Source: Campylobacteraceae bacterium
Lineage (GTDB): Bacteria > Campylobacterota > Campylobacteria > Campylobacterales > Sulfurovaceae
Assembly: GCA_026995985.1 (NCBI GenBank)
Contig: JALWNF010000272.1
Location: 1 to 30,104 of the forward strand
DNA: 30,104 bases
Direction of reading: 5' to 3'
Shown here: piece by piece, positions 1 through 9,335 of the stretch
Layout of the letters: each line of letters starts with the position of its first letter
Numbering within the stretch: the stretch's first letter is position 1
Position numbers and translations under genes: made by a program
Notes under the pieces: generated by a model
What the model was told of the DNA's origin: nothing
What the model saw: the letters and a program-made list of their open reading frames with translations, nothing else
Databases searched by the model: none

Positions 1-503
1 TTTAACATCTCCAAATCACTCTTACTATCTGAAATAGCAAAGTTGTATCTATATTTGCTATTTGGATATTTTGACTCTATAAACTTTAGTTTGTTTGCTC
101 CATACATGTGGTAAAAGAGATTATTCTCATCTATGTATGAGCCATAGCCTACCCAGCCTAATCTATTTGCTACCTCTTTAACATAACTGTTAGCTGACGC
201 ACTACATAAGATATTGATTGTAGTAGCACTACTCTCTTTTTCTATCTTTTCTAAAACTTTTTTGTCTATAGAGCTAACAATTAAATCAGCCATTTTACTG
301 TTGAGTCTACTATTGCTGTCTAACTTTAGAGTCTCTATTACACCCTTTTTAAATCTTGATGCATCTATTAATCTTAATCTTCTAACAATGACCAAAAGAG
401 CTATTTTTAAGTTTAGTGACTTTAACTCATCTATGACTAAATATCTAAAGGAGTCAAAATCTATAAGTGTCTTGTCTAGGTCAATTACATTGATAGATTT
501 CAT
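1..503 (-). CDS. HAD-superfamily phosphatase (3' end beyond window)
   Basis: A 167-residue N-terminal part is visible; the reading frame is open to the left edge, so the C-terminus is missing. All HAD motifs are seen in order: motif I VIDLDKT with nucleophile Asp8 and acid/base Asp10, motif II ILCSAS with Ser101, a lysine region ANKLKF (Lys138/Lys140), and motif IV AISDSKSD with Asp159 and Asp163. The spacing between motif I and II, with a helical cap between them, resembles the SerB-like HAD-IB group. It probably removes phosphate from a small phosphorylated metabolite; in this setting a phosphosugar or phospho-amino acid is plausible, but the substrate is not shown. The ATG (503-501) overlaps the TGA of the ATP-grasp gene as ATGA, so the two are likely translationally coupled and act in the same step or pathway. 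Confidence 0.8.
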   Translation of the reverse strand, partial: MKSINVIDLDKTLIDFDSFRYLVIDELKSLNLKIALLVIVRRLRLIDASRFKKGVIETLKLDSNSRLNSKMADLIVSSIDKKVLEKIEKESSATTINILCSASANSYVKEVANRLGWVGYGSYIDENNLFYHMYGANKLKFIESKYPNSKYRYNFAISDSKSDLEML

Positions 504-1546
504 AGAAACTTCCTTAAGATGGGGCTAAAAAAGCCTTTAGGGTCATTAAAGAGGCTAATGTCTGCTCTGTTATACTTTATATTTTTAATAGATAGCAAAA
601 GAGGTCTAAGATTAAACCTTAAGAGATACTTCAACAGAACAAAATAGAAGAGTGGAGAGAGGTAGGTTTTCTGTTCGGGTAGCTCTTTTTTGGCTACCTC
701 TCCTAACATATCTTCAAAGTAGTTAACACCATTTTGAAGACCTTGATTTATTGACCCCCAAATACGAGGGTTAACCTCAATTAGATACAGCTCACTGTTA
801 GCAGTTAGTTTAAACTCAAACATTGCAAAGCCTCTCCATCTCCAATGCTCTAAAATCTTTTTAGCAACACTTTGCATTCTGCTATCTTCAAAGCTCTCTC
901 TATATACACTTGAACCACCAGAGATTGGATTTTCTGCTAGTCGTCTATGACCATAGGAGGTTACTATGTTGCCATCTTTTACATACATAGAGCAACCAAC
1001 ACCCTCACCCTCTACATACTCTTGGACAATTAGGTCTTTTACACCTCTATATTTCTGTTTTGCTCTCTCTAAATCCTCTTGAGTCTCAATATAGATAACC
1101 CCTTTTGAAGATGACAAATCTGTTGGCTTAACTACACAAGGGTAGTTAGCCTCATCTATGCTTTTGTATGTTTTTGGTATCTTAATATCTAGCTTTTGAG
1201 CTAGTAACATAAGAAGCTTTTTGTTGTTTAGCTTTTCAAATATCTCATAACTACCCAAGTAGTCTAAACTCTCTTTAAACCTCTCTCTGTTTTTAAGAAT
1301 AGACTTTATGTTCTCATTTATAACAGGAATAAAATACTCAATCTTATACTTCTCTATAAGTTCAATATAGCTCTTAGTATCATCACTTTTTACTATGTGG
1401 TGAACATCACTATATTTTGTTCTTACATATCTTGTAAAGCCTCTACTATCAAAAGTGTGTATCTCAATATTTGGGTAGTTCTCTTTTAAGAACTTTGCAA
1501 CAACAATAGCCTTATAGCTAGATATATCTCCTAGCAAAACTCTCAT
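500..1546 (-). CDS. ATP-grasp ligase (carbamoyl-phosphate-synthase-like)
   Basis: A 348-residue protein. The N-terminal 100 residues look like the pre-ATP-grasp domain (MRVLLGD start, then alternating beta/alpha). The ATP-grasp fold follows: VVKPTDLSSSKGV with ATP-binding Lys140, VQEYVEGEGVG near 174-184, MFEF with Glu244, and the Mg-binding IEVNPRIWGS with Glu257 and Asn259. The GHRRL...ISGGSSV segment near 199-214 is typical of ATP-grasp enzymes that ligate a carboxylate to an amine. Such enzymes make an acyl phosphate from a carboxylic acid and couple it to an amino group. In a glycan locus it could attach an amino acid to an aminosugar or amidate an acid; this is inference. It overlaps both neighbours by 4 bases (ATGA), so it belongs to the NodB-like, ATP-grasp, HAD end module. 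Confidence 0.8.
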   Translation of the reverse strand: MRVLLGDISSYKAIVVAKFLKENYPNIEIHTFDSRGFTRYVRTKYSDVHHIVKSDDTKSYIELIEKYKIEYFIPVINENIKSILKNRERFKESLDYLGSYEIFEKLNNKKLLMLLAQKLDIKIPKTYKSIDEANYPCVVKPTDLSSSKGVIYIETQEDLERAKQKYRGVKDLIVQEYVEGEGVGCSMYVKDGNIVTSYGHRRLAENPISGGSSVYRESFEDSRMQSVAKKILEHWRWRGFAMFEFKLTANSELYLIEVNPRIWGSINQGLQNGVNYFEDMLGEVAKKELPEQKTYLSPLFYFVLLKYLLRFNLRPLLLSIKNIKYNRADISLFNDPKGFFSPILRKFL

Positions 1547-2313
1547 GCTCTACCCCTTATGAGTACCTTTTTTATGGAGTTTTTAACTCTTCTTATAAGC
1601 CAAATCTGATACCACTCAAAACTACTCTTTGCCCAATGCTCTGGGTGAATGTTTATCATTATCTTTTTAGGTAGGTTACTCTCTTTGATATTTGAGATTA
1701 TCTGCTCTGTATGGTTAAATGAGAACTCAAATCTACTCTCTACTTTGTCTCTTAAGTTGACAGACTCATTACCCCAAGCACGACCTGCATCGCTAATGTA
1801 GAGTATCTCATTGAAGTCCAAATCAAAGTATGGTTCGCTAAGTATGCCATATTTTCTATAGTCATACCTATCCCAAAGTAGGCGACTGTCCCACTTAGAG
1901 GTGGGTCTGCCATGCATAGCAATACTTCTTATAGGATAAAGCTCATTGAGTCTTTGTAGATTCTTTTCAAAATCATCTATGGCTTTTTCATAATCTCCAT
2001 TGGTTTGAGCCAAAGACTCATAGTGATAACCTATCTCATGCCCTAAATCGGCTATGGCTTTTATGATTTTGGGTTTAAATGTTCTTGATATGGTTCTAAA
2101 GTAGTAGGTAGATTTAACACCTAAGCTATGCTCTAGTTTTGCCATCTCTAAAGAGCTGTTTGCTCTTCTGTCTACATCATGACGCATAAGCACAAAGGGT
2201 AAATCTGGGTTGTAGTTAGAGGTAAAATACTCCTCTACAGTAACAAACCTATACCCCTTTGAGATTAGTTCAAGTAGTAACTCTTTATATATGGTATGGG
2301 TAAAATCTCTCAT
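1543..2313 (-). CDS. NodB-like polysaccharide deacetylase-family protein
   Basis: A 256-residue protein with no visible signal peptide, so probably cytoplasmic. NodB-fold signatures: MRHDVDRR near 43-50 (motif 1, RHDVD in place of the usual TFDDG), GHEIGYHYE near 90-98 (motif 2 region), AMHGRP, and a late NIHPEHW motif. The standard motif 2 of CE4 deacetylases is H-(S/T)-x-x-H; here only one His is seen (HYESL), so the metal site must differ or be lost. Related WbmS-like NodB proteins occur in O-antigen loci. The likely role is deacetylation or another modification of a sugar precursor on the cytoplasmic side, but activity is not assured. It overlaps the ATP-grasp and DUF354 genes by 4 bases each. 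It is a distant relative of the protein at 15097-15795. Confidence 0.72.
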   Translation of the reverse strand: MRDFTHTIYKELLLELISKGYRFVTVEEYFTSNYNPDLPFVLMRHDVDRRANSSLEMAKLEHSLGVKSTYYFRTISRTFKPKIIKAIADLGHEIGYHYESLAQTNGDYEKAIDDFEKNLQRLNELYPIRSIAMHGRPTSKWDSRLLWDRYDYRKYGILSEPYFDLDFNEILYISDAGRAWGNESVNLRDKVESRFEFSFNHTEQIISNIKESNLPKKIMINIHPEHWAKSSFEWYQIWLIRRVKNSIKKVLIRGRA

Positions 2314-3383
2314 CTTTTAAATCTCTCTTGATAATTCGGATTCTCTTTTAAAATTTCTACACTCTTAGGGTAGTTCTCTACTAACCAGACCATAAAGCCT
2401 GTTACATCTATGGTATCTTTTAAGAGCTTTTTTCTATTTTCTTGAAATATCTCTTTTAGATTAGGTGTCTCTAAAAGCTCTACTGCTTTGTCTAAAACAC
2501 CATTTGAGTCCCTAAAACCAAATATGCTTCCACTCCTCTCCTCTGCCATTAGTGTACCTGCATTTAGAGAGTTAACATAGATAGCTGGTGTTCCAAGCAT
2601 AGCACACTCTGAAGCCATTGTTGCACCCTCTCCTAAAAAGAGAGTTGCATTAGCTAAAACATCATGCATCTTATCTGGTGAGATGTTTAGTCTATATGGA
2701 GCAAACCTTTTAGGTAACTCCCCCTCTGAAGATATAAATACCTTATGGTACTTAGAGAGCCTATCTATTATCTCTATTTTAGATTTGTCGCTTAGTCCTG
2801 AGTGTCCTATGTCGTGTACTGCTCCCCATGAGACAAACCTTACAACAATATACTTCTCATCTTTTTGAATACCTAGTAGTTTGTGGACATCTTTAGTTGG
2901 GGTAAAGTATCTCTCATCGAGGTAACACAGCTCCATAAAGCCGTTAAATCTTATATGTTTTTTACCTAAATCATCTAAAAAGACCGATGGGGTAATGATA
3001 TTTTTAGAAAAGGGCATAAATGCATAGTTTGTAAGTGTTGCATGTTCTGTATCAGCAAAGGTTACGTGTGGTTTTCTAAGAAGCCATGAGACCTGTGCAG
3101 GGTATGGTGAACCAAAACTCAAAAAAACATCTGGTTTAAATCTTAAAGCCTCTTTTAACATAGATATATTTGTCTTTAGTAGATATAAAATCTTACCAAC
3201 AAGCCCAACTCCTCCCTTTCCTCTTGTTATGTACTCTATATTGTACGCCTTTAGTAGCTCTTGCGAGACCTCTTTGTCTCTGGCTATTACTAAGATTTTA
3301 TGCTCTTTGTTTTGCATTATCTTAATAAAGTTACGAAAGTAGTGTACGTGTGCTGGGTGTCCTATGTCTAATAGTATCTTCAT
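2310..3383 (-). CDS. DUF354-family protein, GT-B-like
   Basis: A 357-residue protein. The opening MKILLDIGHPAHVHYFRNF, followed by a Rossmann-like layout, is typical of the DUF354 family, which resembles UDP-GlcNAc 2-epimerase and GT-B glycosyltransferases. FLSFGSPYPAQVSWLL and the later LFLGEGATMASECAMLGTPA segment match the two halves of a GT-B fold; the second carries the acidic/glycine-rich donor site. No membrane helices are seen. Members are common in O-antigen, capsule and S-layer glycan loci, and a glycosyltransferase is the most likely role, although an epimerase cannot be excluded. It follows AsnB no. 1 by 6 bases with AAAGG upstream of the ATG, and its stop overlaps the next start. 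Confidence 0.75.
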   Translation of the reverse strand: MKILLDIGHPAHVHYFRNFIKIMQNKEHKILVIARDKEVSQELLKAYNIEYITRGKGGVGLVGKILYLLKTNISMLKEALRFKPDVFLSFGSPYPAQVSWLLRKPHVTFADTEHATLTNYAFMPFSKNIITPSVFLDDLGKKHIRFNGFMELCYLDERYFTPTKDVHKLLGIQKDEKYIVVRFVSWGAVHDIGHSGLSDKSKIEIIDRLSKYHKVFISSEGELPKRFAPYRLNISPDKMHDVLANATLFLGEGATMASECAMLGTPAIYVNSLNAGTLMAEERSGSIFGFRDSNGVLDKAVELLETPNLKEIFQENRKKLLKDTIDVTGFMVWLVENYPKSVEILKENPNYQERFKR

Positions 3384-3389
3384 CTTTTT

Positions 3390-5216
3390 TTACCTTTTAT
3401 TATTTTTTAACCATAAATCTAAATTTATCCACTTCCAAATATCTTTAGAGCAGTTTATCTCTCTGTTTAGATGTCTTTTATACATCTCTAGTGCCTTTGT
3501 TGTGTTAACATATTTTTGAAACTCTTTAGTTGGGCTATTTAGTATTTTCATTATCATCTCTTGAAAGAACTCCTCTCTAAACCACTCATCTTCAGGTGTA
3601 GCAAAGCCTATTTTGTCATATCTCATTCTAATCTTTTCAGGTAAAATGGACTTCATACTCTCTCTTAAGATATATTTGGTAAGCCCCTTTTTTATGTAGC
3701 TATCATTGTGCAAAGAGAGTGTCTGCTCTACTAATCTATAGTCCAAAAATGGTACACGTGACTCAATTGAGAACCTCATTGAGTTTAGGTCTGACCACTT
3801 TAGTAGATGCTCTAGCTTATACTCAAAGTGGTTTAAGAGCGACTCTTTAAGACTCTTTGCACCATACAACTCACCAGCAAGAGTGCTACTCTGTCTATAT
3901 TTTTGATAGAAACTCTTTTGTATATAGGAGGCATCTTCTACCCTTAATCTAGTCTTTAGACTCTTTGGAAGAAGGAAGAAAAGAAGTGTCTTAACCCCAT
4001 AGAGCGATTTGTGTCTTCTTAAGTAGTGAAACATCTCTAAAGAGAAGTTCAAAAGAGAAAACTGCATTAAAAGCTCTTTGAAGTAGAAACCATAAAAGTA
4101 GTGATACCCAGCCAACTGCTCATCTGCCCCTTGTCCATCGAGTGTAACTACAGCATATTGCTTTGCAAGTTTCATAACACTATATTGAGCATAGATACTA
4201 GTAGTTGGCACAGGCTCATCTAGTGTGTTAATCATATCTTCAATATCACCATAGAGAGATTTTGCTGTAGGTGTAGTAAAGTGCATATTGTTCAAATATG
4301 ACCTCATCTCATCTATAAACTCACTCTCATCACCTCTTTGCCCCCTCTCATAGACAGCAGAGAAGCTCTTTATATCTTCAATCTTTAATCTTTTAGAGAT
4401 TGTAGAGATAATACTAGAGGAGTCAAGCCCACCACTCAAACAGACACCAACAGGCACATCTGAACGCATTCGTAACTTAACAGATGAGGTAAAGAGTTCA
4501 AGGTACTCCTTAGCATCAATAGGCTCTTTGTTGCAGTTGCTCTTTAGGTCATACCACCTCTTTAACTTAAACTCTCTATCTCTAACAGAGAAGCTATGTC
4601 CGTGAGGAATCTTGTAGATTTCATTGTAAAAAGTTCTGTTACTATAGTCTGTTCTGTTAAATGATAGGTAGTCAAAAACAGCCTGTTCATTAACGGTTAA
4701 AGGGGTTTGAACTACACTCTTTATAGCTTTAATCTCAGAGGCAAAAAGGAGTGAGTCTTTATCTTTACAATAGTAAAAAGGCTTTATACCAAATCTATCT
4801 CTTGCTCCAAAAATCTCTTTAGTCTCTTTGTTGTAGATGACAAATGCCCACATTCCATTAAATCTATCTAAACAATCCTCACCCCACTCCTCATAGGATT
4901 TTAAAAGCACCTCTGTGTCTGTATTGCTTCTAAAGGTATACCCCTTTGCTTTAAGCTCCTCTCTTAGCTCTATATAGTTATATATCTCTCCATTATAGAT
5001 AAGAACTAACTTCTCATCATCGCTCATCATGGGTTGATGACCAGCTAAAGATAAATCTAAAATACTTAAACGCACAAAGCCAAGCCCAACGCTACCATCT
5101 ACAAAGTAACCACTATCGTCAGGTCCTCTATGTCTTATGGTTCTCATCATCTTAGTAAGGGTATCTCTCTCTACCTCTTGATTGTTAAAGTTTATCTCTC
5201 CTACAATTCCACACAT
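3390..5216 (-). CDS. asnB: AsnB-like glutamine amidotransferase/synthetase, copy 1
   Basis: A 608-residue, full-length class II glutamine-dependent asparagine synthetase homologue. After removal of Met1, Cys2 of MCGIVGE is the N-terminal nucleophile that releases ammonia from glutamine. HRGPDDSGY, RLSILDLS and YNGEIYN of the glutaminase domain are intact. The synthetase domain has the PP-loop LSGGLDSSSI near residue 260 and the later DGQGADE and ESRVPFLDYRLVE motifs. The chemistry is adenylation of a carboxylate followed by amidation. With three copies in one glycan locus, the acceptor is more likely a uronic acid on a nucleotide sugar or glycan than free aspartate (inference). The ATG lies inside the end of the GT4 gene and has AGGA upstream. 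Cytoplasmic. Confidence 0.9.
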   Translation of the reverse strand: MCGIVGEINFNNQEVERDTLTKMMRTIRHRGPDDSGYFVDGSVGLGFVRLSILDLSLAGHQPMMSDDEKLVLIYNGEIYNYIELREELKAKGYTFRSNTDTEVLLKSYEEWGEDCLDRFNGMWAFVIYNKETKEIFGARDRFGIKPFYYCKDKDSLLFASEIKAIKSVVQTPLTVNEQAVFDYLSFNRTDYSNRTFYNEIYKIPHGHSFSVRDREFKLKRWYDLKSNCNKEPIDAKEYLELFTSSVKLRMRSDVPVGVCLSGGLDSSSIISTISKRLKIEDIKSFSAVYERGQRGDESEFIDEMRSYLNNMHFTTPTAKSLYGDIEDMINTLDEPVPTTSIYAQYSVMKLAKQYAVVTLDGQGADEQLAGYHYFYGFYFKELLMQFSLLNFSLEMFHYLRRHKSLYGVKTLLFFLLPKSLKTRLRVEDASYIQKSFYQKYRQSSTLAGELYGAKSLKESLLNHFEYKLEHLLKWSDLNSMRFSIESRVPFLDYRLVEQTLSLHNDSYIKKGLTKYILRESMKSILPEKIRMRYDKIGFATPEDEWFREEFFQEMIMKILNSPTKEFQKYVNTTKALEMYKRHLNREINCSKDIWKWINLDLWLKNNKR

Positions 5217-6130
5217 TTTATATCCTTATATATATCTATTATCTTCTTAGCAATTACCTCTGATTTTATATGAGATATATCTTCTCTACCTGTAGTTCTC
5301 TCTCCAAAATCTAACGCCATTTTTATCTTTGAGGCAAACTCTTTAGCATCAAAACTAGAGATGTAACACCCCTTGGTTTTTGACATAACACTCCTTACAT
5401 CACCCACATCTGTTGAGACAATAGGTACACTACAAGCCATAGCCTCTTTAATGGCATTTGGACTTCCTTCCCATAGACTTGTTAAGATAACAACATCAGA
5501 TGCGTTGTAGTAGTAGGGTATCTTCTCATTTTCTATATTCATCAAGTAGTGTAGCTCTAGGTTGTCATCTTCTAGCAGATTAAATGCATCTTGTGCGAGT
5601 TTAAAGTTCTTCTCAATGCGTTTAGGATTGGAGGTAAATAAAATATGTCTTTTTGTTCTGCTCCAACCTATCTCTTTTAGTGCTATATCTTTATCAATAG
5701 GTCTAAAGCGACTCATATCTACACCATTAGGGACAATTTCTACATCTTTTTGTCCAAAAGAGTCATACATATCTTTAGACTTTACAATAGTTTTTGACCA
5801 AGATAGATGATGAAAAAAGTAGATAATCCACCTAAACCACCTCTTTGCTTTTACATCATCTCCCATTAATGAGGCAACTATAGGTTTAGCCCCTGCCAAA
5901 GAGGTTACAATAGCAGAGAGCCAATAGTGTGCATGAACAATATCGTAGCTGTTTCCTTTTAAATGCTCTCTTAACTTAGAGATAGACTTAAAATAGCCCT
6001 TTATACCCTTACCTTGTATGGTAAAATACTCTAACTCTAAACCCTCTTTTTTTAGAGATTCTCCTTGGTTTTTAATAATAGGGCTTATGCCACCTTTAGT
6101 GTTTCCACTGCTTACAAATAGTATTTTCAT
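5201..6130 (-). CDS. Glycosyltransferase family 4 (GT-B)
   Basis: A 309-residue protein, shorter than the usual 350-400 of GT4 enzymes. The N-terminal Rossmann domain starts MKILFVSSGNTKGGISP, with the glycine-rich acceptor-side loop, and has YDIVHAHYWLS near 62-72. The C-terminal donor-binding domain has VPNGVDMSRF, VVILTSLWEGSPNAIKEAMA with the E-x7-E pattern, and PIVSTDVGD. It transfers a sugar from a nucleotide donor to the growing lipid-linked repeat unit at the inner face of the membrane; donor and linkage cannot be read from sequence. It lies between the Wzy candidate and AsnB no. 1 and overlaps the latter by 16 bases, which suggests coupled translation. Confidence 0.88.
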   Translation of the reverse strand: MKILFVSSGNTKGGISPIIKNQGESLKKEGLELEYFTIQGKGIKGYFKSISKLREHLKGNSYDIVHAHYWLSAIVTSLAGAKPIVASLMGDDVKAKRWFRWIIYFFHHLSWSKTIVKSKDMYDSFGQKDVEIVPNGVDMSRFRPIDKDIALKEIGWSRTKRHILFTSNPKRIEKNFKLAQDAFNLLEDDNLELHYLMNIENEKIPYYYNASDVVILTSLWEGSPNAIKEAMACSVPIVSTDVGDVRSVMSKTKGCYISSFDAKEFASKIKMALDFGERTTGREDISHIKSEVIAKKIIDIYKDIKCVEL

Positions 6131-6143
6131 TAGTAACGCTCCT

Positions 6144-7481
6144 CTATCTAAAGTTCCAATAGAACATTAGAACTATCAATATAAATAGTAAAATTTTAAA
6201 AAATATCTCAAACCTTTTCTCCTTTTTAAATTGGATAATCTTTCTGTCATATTTGTCTAAAAACCAAAATGCAACCACATAGACAATAGGTATATGAGGT
6301 AACGCTTTTCTTAGTTCAAGTCCGTCCATTAAAAATGCCAATGCACTCATCTCCATAATAACAAATAGTATTAGTGGGTAAATTTTTGTATATTTGTACC
6401 TAAATACAAACAGAACAGTAAGCCAAAAAGGGATACCTAAAAAGACTCTATATATAAGCCCTGAAGTATAGAGCATAGTTAAGATTTTACTTGAAGATAC
6501 AACAGTAGGCAGTGGTCCTATAGATTGAGATAGTATATTTACAGCATAGGTAAACCCTACACCTCCAATAACCATACCTTGTGTCTCTCTTGCCTCAATA
6601 AGCGTATCTACTCCACCTGTTGTGTACTTTTCAATTATCTCTCCTATTAGGTCTCCAAAAGCCATTAAGAGTATAAAGATAAAAAATGAGATAACCTTTA
6701 CACCAACACCACCTTGAGAAAAGAGTGCACTTAACCCAACAGCTACAATAATCATTCCTAAAATAGCTGGTCTAAAGAGCATAATTATTGACAAAAAGAT
6801 TAAGGCTATTAGCAGATATCTTATCTTTCTGCTCTTAAGAAATCTATAGTAGAAATCAAAAGATAACACAACTATCATAACCAAAAAGCTCTCTTTTAAT
6901 CCACTAGAGTGAAAAAAGATAATAAATGAGGAGATAGAGAAAGATAGAGATGCCAAAAATGCATACTTTTTTGACATAAACTGCTGACTCAAACTAAAAA
7001 GAGATGTAGCTATGATAACTCCAACAAATAGATAAAATAGATTTAACATTAAGTTAGAGTCAGATACTAAACATAGAGGGTAGAGAACCAATATCATACC
7101 CAAATCATCAAAATCCATATAGCTTAAGTAGTGATTTATGCCGTCCATAAGTGGCATATCAATAATCTCCATAACACTGTCATGATAAAAGGTAGCATCA
7201 GAGGTACTAAAGACAAAAAAGTTGCCTGTGTAGAAGTAGGAGATGCTATTTTCTAAAAAGACAAAGATAAAAGAGTATACAAAGACCTCTATAGCCAAAG
7301 AGCTATAGGTGTTATATTTACTACTTACAATTCGATTTAACTCCAACATAATAAAGTAGCACATAAAGCTAAAAATAGCCAATATATTTACTAAAATATG
7401 CTCTCCTGTTATTTTAGGAGAGAGTGTAAAATATAGAAATAGTGATGCAAAGATATATACTGTATTGATTGTTTTTAACAT
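6144..7481 (-). CDS. Polytopic membrane protein, Wzy-type polymerase candidate
   Basis: A 445-residue, strongly hydrophobic protein with roughly ten or more membrane segments. A long polar stretch follows the early helices (near 90-125, FSTSDATFYHDSVMEI to YLSYMDFDD), and another lies after the middle helices (near 275-310, with TTGGVDTLIEARETQG). Extended periplasmic loops between helices are typical of Wzy O-antigen polymerases and of membrane GT-C enzymes. No family signature can be recognised with certainty, as is normal for Wzy. With a flippase (9335-10651) in the same operon and no ABC transporter, a Wzy role is the best fit. Alternatives are a GT-C glycosyltransferase or another modifying membrane enzyme. 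The ATG comes 6 bases after AsnB no. 2. Confidence 0.6.
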   Translation of the reverse strand: MLKTINTVYIFASLFLYFTLSPKITGEHILVNILAIFSFMCYFIMLELNRIVSSKYNTYSSLAIEVFVYSFIFVFLENSISYFYTGNFFVFSTSDATFYHDSVMEIIDMPLMDGINHYLSYMDFDDLGMILVLYPLCLVSDSNLMLNLFYLFVGVIIATSLFSLSQQFMSKKYAFLASLSFSISSFIIFFHSSGLKESFLVMIVVLSFDFYYRFLKSRKIRYLLIALIFLSIIMLFRPAILGMIIVAVGLSALFSQGGVGVKVISFFIFILLMAFGDLIGEIIEKYTTGGVDTLIEARETQGMVIGGVGFTYAVNILSQSIGPLPTVVSSSKILTMLYTSGLIYRVFLGIPFWLTVLFVFRYKYTKIYPLILFVIMEMSALAFLMDGLELRKALPHIPIVYVVAFWFLDKYDRKIIQFKKEKRFEIFFKILLFILIVLMFYWNFR

Positions 7482-7487
7482 GACTCT

Positions 7488-9335
7488 TTATATTGATATA
7501 GCTGTTTTTTTAAGCCATAAACTAAGATTTAATAACTTCCACAATATATAGCCGTTATCTTTTCTCTTAGCAATATGCTCTTGCATTAACTCTTCAATTT
7601 TGCTGTTATGAAGTGGAGAGTCTCTAACTGTATCTAGCATAAAATCCCTCATAGATGTACGCAACCAATGCTGAAAAGGTACACCAAACCCCTTTTTAGG
7701 AGCAAATAGAATTTCATCTGGAACAACACCTCTAAATGCTCTTTTTAAAAGATACTTCTTCTCTTTTCCTTTGACTTTATACTTAGATGGCAGACTCATA
7801 GCATAATCAACCAACTCATTATCTAAAAAAGGAACACGAACCTCTAGGCTATTTGCCATAGTGGCTCTATCTACCTTTTCAAAATATAAATCAGGCAAAA
7901 TAATATTCATGTCAGTATATAACGCTCTATTTACAGGGTCTAACTCTTTAAACTTATTGTAAAAGTACTCATAGCGATAGAAGGGGTTAAGACTCTGTAG
8001 CCTATTTTTTACCTCTTTAGTAAAGTAGTCTGCTGGGTCCTCATCGAACATCTCTTGAGAGAGTATATATGCCATCTCTTTGCTTGGGTCATTTTGATTT
8101 AGAGCAAAAAGAAACCTTAAGCCTTTATATTTTGGGCTATCTTTAGGAGTAGCATTTTTAAATAGAAAGAGAAATTTAGAGATAAACTTATATGTTTTGT
8201 AGTAGTGAAGTCTTTGGTATCTATGATACCCAGCAAAGAGTTCATCTCCTCCATCTCCTTGAAGAACTACCTTCTCTTTTCCCTTTAACTCTTGACTCAT
8301 AAGATATAGAGGTATATTTGCTGCATCGCCAAAAGGTTGGTCAAAGTGGTGGTTTATGCTATCTAAAATATCTATAGTGTTACTACCTTTTATATGTAGC
8401 TCATGATGCTCTGTACCAAAGTGGTTTGCAATAAACTTTGCACTCTCTAGTTCATTGTTACCATTGTCAAAGTCAAATCCTGCTGAAAAGGTCTTTACCT
8501 TTCCATTGTAGTGTTTCGTTGCATAAGCAGTAATAGCTGTAGAGTCAATTCCACCACTTAAGAAGATTCCAATAGGTACATCAGAGACCAACTGCCTCTT
8601 TACAGAGGCTTCAAAGAGTTCTCTTGTTTTTTCTATTGCCTCATCTAAAGAGTCCATAGAGGCAGTAACCTCATAGTTTAGTCTATATGGCTCTATTTTA
8701 AAGCTCTTTTTGTCTAAATCAAACTCCAAATAGTAACCAGGTTCAAGCTTTTTAATATTTTTATAAAAAGTAGTCTCGCCTAATGTTGTAGCAAAATGGA
8801 GATACTCATACAACCCTTGATACTCTAGCTCCTCTTTTACCACTTTAGAGGCAAGAATTGATTTGATTTCAGAGCCAAAGATAAAGTCACTATTTGCACT
8901 ATAGTAGTAGAGTGGTTTTACTCCAAATCTATCTCTTGCTATATAGATTCTATTTAACTCTCTATCATAAATAGCAAAGGAAAACATACCATTTAACTTC
9001 TCAAAAAGCTCAACCCCCCAAAACTCAAACCCCTCTAAGACCACCTCTGTATCGGACTCTTTTTCAAAAACTACACCTTTAGCTTGAAGCTCTCTTTTTA
9101 GCTCTCTAAAGTTATATATCTCACCATTATAGACAATTACATATCTGCCACTTCTACTTACCATTGGTTGGTTTGACTCATCACTTAGGTCTAAAATAGA
9201 TAGACGAGTATGTCCTAAAGCTAAACTACTATCTTGAAAAGAGCCTTGATTATCTGGCCCACGATGAGAAATTGAGAGGTTCATCTCTTCTATATTTATA
9301 CTCTTTTCAGATACATAACCACATATTCCACACAT
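7488..9335 (-). CDS. asnB: AsnB-like glutamine amidotransferase/synthetase, copy 2
   Basis: A 615-residue, full-length class II asparagine-synthetase homologue. The N-terminal nucleophile Cys2 (MCGICGY), SHRGPDNQGS, RLSILDLS and YNGEIYNF mark an intact glutaminase domain. The PP-loop LSGGIDSTAI near residue 257, then QGDGGDELFAGY and EVRVPFLDNELV, mark an intact ATP-dependent amidation domain. This copy looks closest to the AsnB type common in exopolysaccharide loci (FGTEHHELH, KYLLKRAFRGVVPDEILF). It could amidate a carboxylated sugar, or be the cell's true asparagine synthetase; sequence reading cannot decide. Its ATG (9335-9333) shares one base with the flippase stop codon, so translation is probably coupled. 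Confidence 0.9.
   Translation of the reverse strand: MCGICGYVSEKSINIEEMNLSISHRGPDNQGSFQDSSLALGHTRLSILDLSDESNQPMVSRSGRYVIVYNGEIYNFRELKRELQAKGVVFEKESDTEVVLEGFEFWGVELFEKLNGMFSFAIYDRELNRIYIARDRFGVKPLYYYSANSDFIFGSEIKSILASKVVKEELEYQGLYEYLHFATTLGETTFYKNIKKLEPGYYLEFDLDKKSFKIEPYRLNYEVTASMDSLDEAIEKTRELFEASVKRQLVSDVPIGIFLSGGIDSTAITAYATKHYNGKVKTFSAGFDFDNGNNELESAKFIANHFGTEHHELHIKGSNTIDILDSINHHFDQPFGDAANIPLYLMSQELKGKEKVVLQGDGGDELFAGYHRYQRLHYYKTYKFISKFLFLFKNATPKDSPKYKGLRFLFALNQNDPSKEMAYILSQEMFDEDPADYFTKEVKNRLQSLNPFYRYEYFYNKFKELDPVNRALYTDMNIILPDLYFEKVDRATMANSLEVRVPFLDNELVDYAMSLPSKYKVKGKEKKYLLKRAFRGVVPDEILFAPKKGFGVPFQHWLRTSMRDFMLDTVRDSPLHNSKIEELMQEHIAKRKDNGYILWKLLNLSLWLKKTAISI

Noticed and set aside
214..528. 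104-codon plus-strand frame
   Set aside because: Shadow of the HAD phosphatase gene, whose minus-strand frame shows all catalytic motifs.
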